Assembly: GCA_031266315.1 (NCBI GenBank)
Contig: JAISBG010000173.1
Location: forward strand, 1-11,982
Length of the DNA stretch: 11,982 nucleotides
DNA from: Planctomycetaceae bacterium
GTDB taxonomy: Bacteria > Planctomycetota > Planctomycetia > Pirellulales > Thermoguttaceae
Reading direction: 5' to 3'
Shown here: in pieces, positions 8,519-11,982 of the stretch
How the letters are laid out: every line of letters begins with the position of its first letter
Numbering within the stretch: position 1 is the stretch's first letter
Notes under the pieces: model-generated
Told to the model about the DNA's origin: nothing
Databases searched by the model: none
Seen by the model: the letters and a program-made list of their open reading frames with translations, nothing else
Program-made: the position numbers and the translations under genes

Positions 8519-8776
8519 TGAGAAATCCTTTTCCTATAATTCCTATTCGGCGTGAATCTATGATCGCGAACAATTTCGCTAGACAAAGTACTTCTTTTCA
8601 ACTATCGGTTTTTATGGAAGAAGTGTTGTCCGGTATTTGGGCTTTATCGTCGAAAATAAATCTTTTTTTCGCAAAAATTCCGATTTTTCCGGTTAGGGAA
8701 AATAGATAAAACAATCTGATTCTACCGGATTAGATGTTTCCCCGAAATAGTAAAATCATTGGTAATATTTCTGCAA
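8519..8776. other. Upstream region of the barrel gene
   Basis: This stretch, together with the repeat that follows, forms the 773-bp gap between the barrel gene and murJ. It is AT-rich and must contain the minus-strand promoter of the barrel gene, but I could not choose a convincing -35/-10 pair. A Shine-Dalgarno match AAAAGGA is at 8526-8532 (minus strand), the clearest in the window. A 68-codon plus-strand frame crossing this region has no ribosome site or recognisable sequence and is not called. Confidence 0.5.
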
Positions 8777-9216
8777 AATTTTCATTAAAGGTAGGCAATC
8801 ATAAGGTGGGCGACCTTTCGTTGAAAGGTCGTGTCGGCGTGAGCCGACAGTGAATCAGATTAACGACAGCAATTGATGTTGCCAACGGTTTTGGAATCCA
8901 ATTGCCAAAACAAAATCAGGGGCAAGTCGGCTATTCTGACCTCGTTAGAGGTCAAATATTTATAGAACAAATGTTGTGATATTTAACCAACCCTTTGGGT
9001 CGAATATTTATAGAACATACGTTGCGTTTTTATATGCGACCCAAAGGGTTGAATAATTATTCCGACTCGGTTGCTATAAATATGCGACCCCAAACGGGGT
9101 CAGAATAGCCGTCCGAAAACAGGGTACAAGTCGGCTAACGCCGACGCGGCCTTTCTGCGAAAGGTCGCCTACCTCGTGGTTGTCCACCTGATGATTGCCT
9201 ACTTTTAACGAAAATT
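8777..9216. repeat. 440-bp modular palindromic repeat element
   Basis: The outer inverted repeats 8777-8809 and 9184-9216 match at 30 of 33 positions. Moving inward, the arms carry the same modules in mirrored order. Module B is a hairpin, GACCTTTC-GTT-GAAAGGTC, at 8812-8830 with its counterpart at 9148-9166. Module C is GTCGGC-GTGA-GCCGAC at 8833-8848 with its counterpart at 9130-9145. The inner palindrome is at 8928-9111. The modules of the outer shell do not share one exact centre (8989 for B and C, 8996.5 for the ends), whereas the inner part is centred at 9019.5, so the arms have gained or lost DNA, including a small extra GTGG-ACAA-CCAC hairpin in the right arm near 9173-9184. The stretch 8849-8927 adds a GTTTTGG/CCAAAAC hairpin (8888-8911). 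No reading frame of interest. It is best described as a BIME/REP-like or MITE-like composite. Confidence 0.75.
8928..9111. repeat. Inner 184-bp palindrome (possible nested element)
   Basis: Two pairs of inverted arms share an identical centre (9019.5): 8928-8965 with 9074-9111 (both 38 nt) and 8988-9007 with 9032-9051 (19 of 20 identical). Each arm of the first pair contains a small hairpin: GACCTC-GTTA-GAGGTC on the left (8938-8953) and GACCCC-AAAC-GGGGTC on the right (9086-9101). The two differ by a T-A to C-G style pair exchange that keeps the stem. The four hairpins are followed by variants of ATATTTATAG. On the left, 8950-8978 and 8998-9026 are also direct repeats. Sharing one centre, unlike the outer modules, suggests this is a separate unit lodged inside the outer element. 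Confidence 0.65.
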
Positions 9217-9291
9217 CTGTTTGATTTGCTACTTTCGGTGTTGAATACTCTAACCTTCCTGTGTAGGCGACCTCTGTGTTTCCGTGTCTGT

Positions 9292-10965
9292 TTATCGTTT
9301 TTTTTGTCGTTGTTTTCGGTCTTGTTTTGGTGTTGTTTTTTCTTTGATAATGTATCCGCGAATGATAATGCCTAGTTCGCGTCCGCCGACAAACCGGTAC
9401 ACCACCGTAAACACGAAAATTCCAACAATACCGCCAAGTAAAAGATGAATAATATCATCAATTGAATTTTCTCCGGGCAACGCTCTCATCACAACTGCAA
9501 CAATCAGTGCCATTGCGGAAGTTGCAATACAGGATCGGACAATTCCCAAAATGATGGACTTGATATCGATATGTTGATATTTTTTAACGAAAATCAAAAA
9601 GAGAATCAATGATTGGCACCCTGCCGCAATACTTGCCGCTAACGCGAGACCTTGTTCTGCCATTGACCAGATCAAAACTAATCCGAGAACAATATTCAAA
9701 ACACAACTCATCAGACCAACACGGAAAGGATTCCAGATGTCGCCGAGAACATAAAACGCACGAATCACAATCGGCAACGAACAGAATGCCCAAACTCCCG
9801 AACCAAACCAGAAAACCAAATCCGCTGTTCGTGCCATATCGTCCGGTGTGAAGGCTCCACGTTGAAAAAGAAGATGCGACATCTTTTCCGACATCAACAT
9901 CAATCCAACTCCGGCAGGAATTGAGAACATAAATTGAAGACGTAACCCCAACGAAAGGTCTTCTCCAAGTGCAGCATAATTTTTGCGGGCAGCGTGTTGA
10001 CTCAACAACGGGTAAATCGCCGTGGCAATCGCAAGACCAATCAAACCTTGCGGAAATTCATAAAGGCGTTCGCTGTAATAAATCGCCGAAACCGCTCCCG
10101 AATACATCGGAAAAGTTGCGACCCGCCCAAGCCAACGAATCGCCTCGTCCGGTGCTCCGGTAAAAAGCCACGCAATTCCACTCGCCGATAAGATGTTTAA
10201 CTGAATCGACATCAAACCAAAAAGTTGCGGAAAAAAACCGTGAAATATCTGACGGATTTCTGTTGCAACTTTTGAAAAACGGAAATCAGGACAATAGTTG
10301 TACGCTTTCAAAAACGGAAAGTGGATAAAAAACTGAATGATTCCCGCAACCAAAATACAAAGCGTTAAAAGATAACATTGTAACGCCGGATCCTTTGTAA
10401 AATACGGAGCAATCAATAAAATCCCCGACAACCAAATAATATTCAGAATAGAAGGAATTGCCGCCGGAAGAGAAAAATGACCAAGTGTTTGCAAGGTTGC
10501 CGACGTAATTGCCGCCATACAAATGAAAATCAAATACGGTAACAGAAGTGCCAAAAGATGTGAAGTCAGATAAACCTTGCTGTCGGGATGGAAGAAAGTA
10601 AAACCAATGCTGCACAAAATCTCTCCAATCAGCACAAAAAACGTCAGAAAAAGAAACACCAATGCAAGCATGACCGATAATAACGTCCATGCTTTTTTTC
10701 GATCTTGTTGCCAGACTTTGCTAAAAACCGGAATGAAACTAATACTAAGTGTTCCGTCTCCGAACAATCGACGAGCAATGTCAGGAAGACGGAATGCCAA
10801 TACAAATGAGTCCATAATTCCGCCAACGGACATGCCAAGTATGGCGGCTGTTGCGGCATCGCGGAACATTCCAAGCAAACGGCTTAACAATGTGCCAATA
10901 CCAACAATAAGTGTACCGCGTAACATTTGCTTGCGGCGTACCCGCCTAGAATCGGAAACAGACAT
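9292..10965 (-). CDS. murJ: Lipid II flippase MurJ (MviN)
   Basis: 557 residues; integral inner-membrane protein that moves undecaprenyl-linked peptidoglycan precursor (lipid II) across the membrane for cell-wall synthesis. The family signature is clear: SRLLGMFRD at 28-36, FRLPDIARRLFGDG at 58-71 followed by a phase of FIPVF, YYSERLYEFPQG around 296-307, and about 14 strongly hydrophobic segments. Arginines important in E. coli MurJ (R18, R24, R52, R270) have by-eye equivalents at R29, R35, R65/R66 and R300. It is longer than E. coli MurJ (511 residues), owing to a 13-residue basic N-terminal lead, an insertion near 270-290 before the SER motif, and a basic cytoplasmic tail (KQDRKQRQKKR). 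The insertion and following segment resemble planctomycete MurJ from memory. The ATG at 10965 lacks a Shine-Dalgarno; a downstream ATG at codon 14 would also keep the first helix. It is divergent from the small exported gene across 270 bp and is not in a visible cell-wall operon. Confidence 0.96.
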   Translation of the reverse strand: MSVSDSRRVRRKQMLRGTLIVGIGTLLSRLLGMFRDAATAAILGMSVGGIMDSFVLAFRLPDIARRLFGDGTLSISFIPVFSKVWQQDRKKAWTLLSVMLALVFLFLTFFVLIGEILCSIGFTFFHPDSKVYLTSHLLALLLPYLIFICMAAITSATLQTLGHFSLPAAIPSILNIIWLSGILLIAPYFTKDPALQCYLLTLCILVAGIIQFFIHFPFLKAYNYCPDFRFSKVATEIRQIFHGFFPQLFGLMSIQLNILSASGIAWLFTGAPDEAIRWLGRVATFPMYSGAVSAIYYSERLYEFPQGLIGLAIATAIYPLLSQHAARKNYAALGEDLSLGLRLQFMFSIPAGVGLMLMSEKMSHLLFQRGAFTPDDMARTADLVFWFGSGVWAFCSLPIVIRAFYVLGDIWNPFRVGLMSCVLNIVLGLVLIWSMAEQGLALAASIAAGCQSLILFLIFVKKYQHIDIKSIILGIVRSCIATSAMALIVAVVMRALPGENSIDDIIHLLLGGIVGIFVFTVVYRFVGGRELGIIIRGYIIKEKTTPKQDRKQRQKKR

Positions 10966-11027
10966 CTGGCAATAAAGAAAAAAATTTTGTTGCTCTTGAG
11001 TTTTCAGGTGTTATGAATAATCCCTAC

Positions 11028-11055
11028 AGAATATCAGATTACCGAAAATGAACAA
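11028..11055 (-). promoter_or_regulatory. Candidate murJ promoter
   Basis: On the minus strand TTGTTC (11050-11055) and TATTCT (11028-11033) are spaced by 16 bp, about 63 bp upstream of the murJ ATG. Both boxes are imperfect; this is a by-eye candidate only. Confidence 0.28.
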
Positions 11056-11124
11056 GGGTACAAAGCATTTCTCCCGTGCAAGCGAACGCAATTCGGGGCT
11101 GGAAATTATTTTTCCACCACCCGA

Positions 11125-11153
11125 TTGACAACAATTTGAAATTTCGGAAAATA
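11125..11153 (+). promoter_or_regulatory. Candidate promoter for the small exported gene
   Basis: A perfect TTGACA box lies at 11125-11130 on the plus strand. The -10 box is weak: AAAATA at 11148-11153 with 17-bp spacing is the best placed. The pair lies about 82 bp before the ATG at 11236. Confidence 0.3.
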
Positions 11154-11235
11154 AATAACGTAATTTGTTTTTCAAGTCTTTTCAACTTGTCGTCGTTAAT
11201 GTAATTACCGATGACTCAACTTTCAGTGAGTAACT

Positions 11236-11721
11236 ATGAAAAAATCACGCACACTTGGAATTTCGACGATTTCTTGTATTCTCTTCTCCGTTACCGTAAC
11301 TGTCGTAACGGCACAGGAAACATCCGTACCGTCTGGAATTACCGTCGTACCGTCCAACACACGCCTGCAACTCGAAAAAGCCGAACAAGGAAGTCCGGCA
11401 ATGAATGGTCTAAAAGTCGATAAGAAAATAACCGGACGACTCCCAAACGGTTACCGGAATATCGTCTCCGACAACAAACAACGCGATAAAATGTACTCTG
11501 TTCAAAAAGAGTATATCGAATTGATTGAGTTGTTAAAAATCCGCATCGAACTCTTGGAATGGGAAAGTGCTCTACAGGTTGACGCTTTGCTGACTTCCGA
11601 CCAAGTACAAAAAGTTAAAGAAACAAACGGTGCTTTGGAATCGGAACGACTCTTCCATAAAAACCAAACAAAACCTAAACAAAAACCTGCAAAAGAAAAT
11701 TCACAAGAATTTACAAGGTAA
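11236..11721 (+). CDS. Small exported helical protein, LTxxQ-like, function unknown
   Basis: 161 residues. Residues 1-26 form a Sec signal peptide (KK, hydrophobic core, VTA before QE), so it is probably periplasmic or secreted. Residues 27-65 look disordered. The core at 66-127 opens with GRLPNGYRNIV, then QRDKMYSVQKEYIELIELL and a long heptad-rich helix ending in LLTSDQVQKV; LTSDQ at 119-123 resembles the LTxxQ motif of Spy/CpxP-type periplasmic proteins. I have seen this arrangement (LP..Y..IV, then MY.VQ.EY, a charged helix and LT.xQ) in short exported proteins that seem common in planctomycetes, but I know of no assigned function. The last 30 residues are Lys/Gln/Asn-rich and probably unstructured. 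The ATG at 11236 is preceded only by a weak GTGAG-type site; an overlapping frame from 11211 lacks any signal peptide and is rejected. It is divergent from murJ, which may hint at an envelope role, by inference only. Confidence 0.75.
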   Translation: MKKSRTLGISTISCILFSVTVTVVTAQETSVPSGITVVPSNTRLQLEKAEQGSPAMNGLKVDKKITGRLPNGYRNIVSDNKQRDKMYSVQKEYIELIELLKIRIELLEWESALQVDALLTSDQVQKVKETNGALESERLFHKNQTKPKQKPAKENSQEFTR

Positions 11722-11796
11722 TTATTCCATTCTTTTCACGGTTAAAAATTTAGGGTAGGTTTTAAAAACTACGATTTCGAATCAAACAATTTTTTT

Positions 11797-11868
11797 ACCA
11801 CAAAGGCGAAAAAGTCGCACAAAGGACACAATAAAACAACCTTTGTATGCCTTCGCCGCCTTTGTGGT
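11797..11868. repeat. 72-bp palindromic repeat with ACCACAAAGGCG ends
   Basis: The ends are perfect 12-bp inverted repeats (11797-11808, ACCACAAAGGCG, and 11857-11868). A nested pair ACAAAGG (11819-11825) and CCTTTGT (11840-11846) has exactly the same centre (11832.5), so the unit is one coherent fold. Related ACCACAAAGG-type short palindromes are, as I recall, scattered through many environmental bacterial genomes. It lies 75 bp after the stop of the small exported gene; lacking a T run after the right arm, it is not a standard terminator on the plus strand. Confidence 0.6.
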
Positions 11869-11914
11869 TACAAGTTCTGCATTTTGGTCAAACAAGGTTT
11901 TTAGAAGTTGCCTT

Positions 11915-11982
11915 AGGCGAATCATGGTGGGCGATCCGCCCGCTGGGCGGTCGCGCCGGTTGAGTTTTACTCGACTCCAAAA
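11915..11982. repeat. Partial copy of the outer repeat family, cut by the window edge
   Basis: AGGCGAATCATGGTGGGCGA at 11915-11934 aligns, with small gaps, to AGGCAATCATAAGGTGGGCGA at the left end of the 8777-9216 element. What follows keeps the layout but not the stem sequence: a hairpin with CCGCCC/GGGCGG arms (11936-11950) in place of CCTTTC/GAAAGG, then TCGCG, then GTTGAG-TTTTA-CTCGAC (11959-11974, one G-T pair) in place of the GTCGGC hairpin. The right part is outside the window. Confidence 0.5.

Larger units (their letters stand above)
10966..11235. other. Divergent promoter gap between murJ and the small exported gene
   Basis: A 270-bp gap that must serve both neighbours. It has a candidate promoter for each strand (11028-11055 minus, 11125-11153 plus). 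No long inverted repeat or structured leader was found, in contrast to the gaps at gene 3' ends. Confidence 0.55.

Noticed and set aside
8503..8709. 68-codon plus-strand frame starting in the barrel gene 5' end
   Set aside because: It overlaps the start of the barrel gene antisense, has no ribosome site and no recognisable sequence.
8777..9216. CRISPR array
   Set aside because: The repeated units are mirrored and hairpin-forming, not evenly spaced direct repeats with unique spacers, and no cas gene is present.
8526..9291. Riboswitch or structured leader for the barrel gene
   Set aside because: The hairpins lie about 260 bp or more upstream of the start, are mirrored like a repeat element, and recur outside this gene's leader; nothing matches a known riboswitch layout that I can recognise.
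10286..10975. Two open frames of 130-135 codons over the murJ 5' half (10286-10690 minus, 10577-10975 plus)
   Set aside because: Both are out-of-frame or antisense shadows of murJ, whose frame carries unmistakable family motifs.
11211..11423. 70-codon plus-strand frame overlapping the small exported gene
   Set aside because: Wrong frame relative to the signal-peptide protein starting at 11236; the product is Arg/Thr-rich with no structure expected of a real protein.

Overview
The window (about 40% G+C by eye) looks like chromosomal DNA of a low-GC member of the Planctomycetota. The best pointer is MurJ, whose mid-protein segment reads, from memory, like planctomycete MurJ. A second pointer is a small exported protein with an LTxxQ-type helix of a style I associate with that phylum. 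Most starts lack a clear Shine-Dalgarno sequence. This placement is inference; no marker gene is present. No phage, plasmid, CRISPR, tRNA or rRNA gene was seen.

Layout: five genes. (1) 294-1928, minus: a secreted beta-propeller protein resembling GH43/GH32-type glycosidases. (2) 2144-6574, plus and divergent from gene 1: a 1476-residue SNF2-family helicase/translocase with a very long uncharacterised N-terminal part. (3) 6869-8518, minus and convergent with gene 2: an exported protein that looks like an outer-membrane beta-barrel. (4) 9292-10965, minus: MurJ, the lipid II flippase. (5) 11236-11721, plus and divergent from murJ: a small exported helical protein of unknown function. The genes do not form one operon. 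Three of them (1, 3, 5) encode exported proteins and MurJ serves cell-wall assembly, so there is a loose cell-envelope theme, but nothing shows that the five act together.

The most striking content lies between the genes. Four different long imperfect palindromes sit at 60-211, 6625-6834, 8777-9216 and 11797-11868, and a fifth repeat copy runs off the right edge from 11915. Every gap that receives a gene 3' end holds one; the two divergent promoter gaps (1929-2143 and 10966-11235) hold none. The 8777-9216 element is modular: mirrored hairpin modules surround an inner 184-bp palindrome whose matching hairpins differ by a compensatory base-pair change, which suggests the fold rather than the sequence is kept. 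None of the elements carries a transposase, so they look like non-autonomous MITE/REP-like repeats. I see no clear multi-gene novel system; the repeat families are the part most worth following up.
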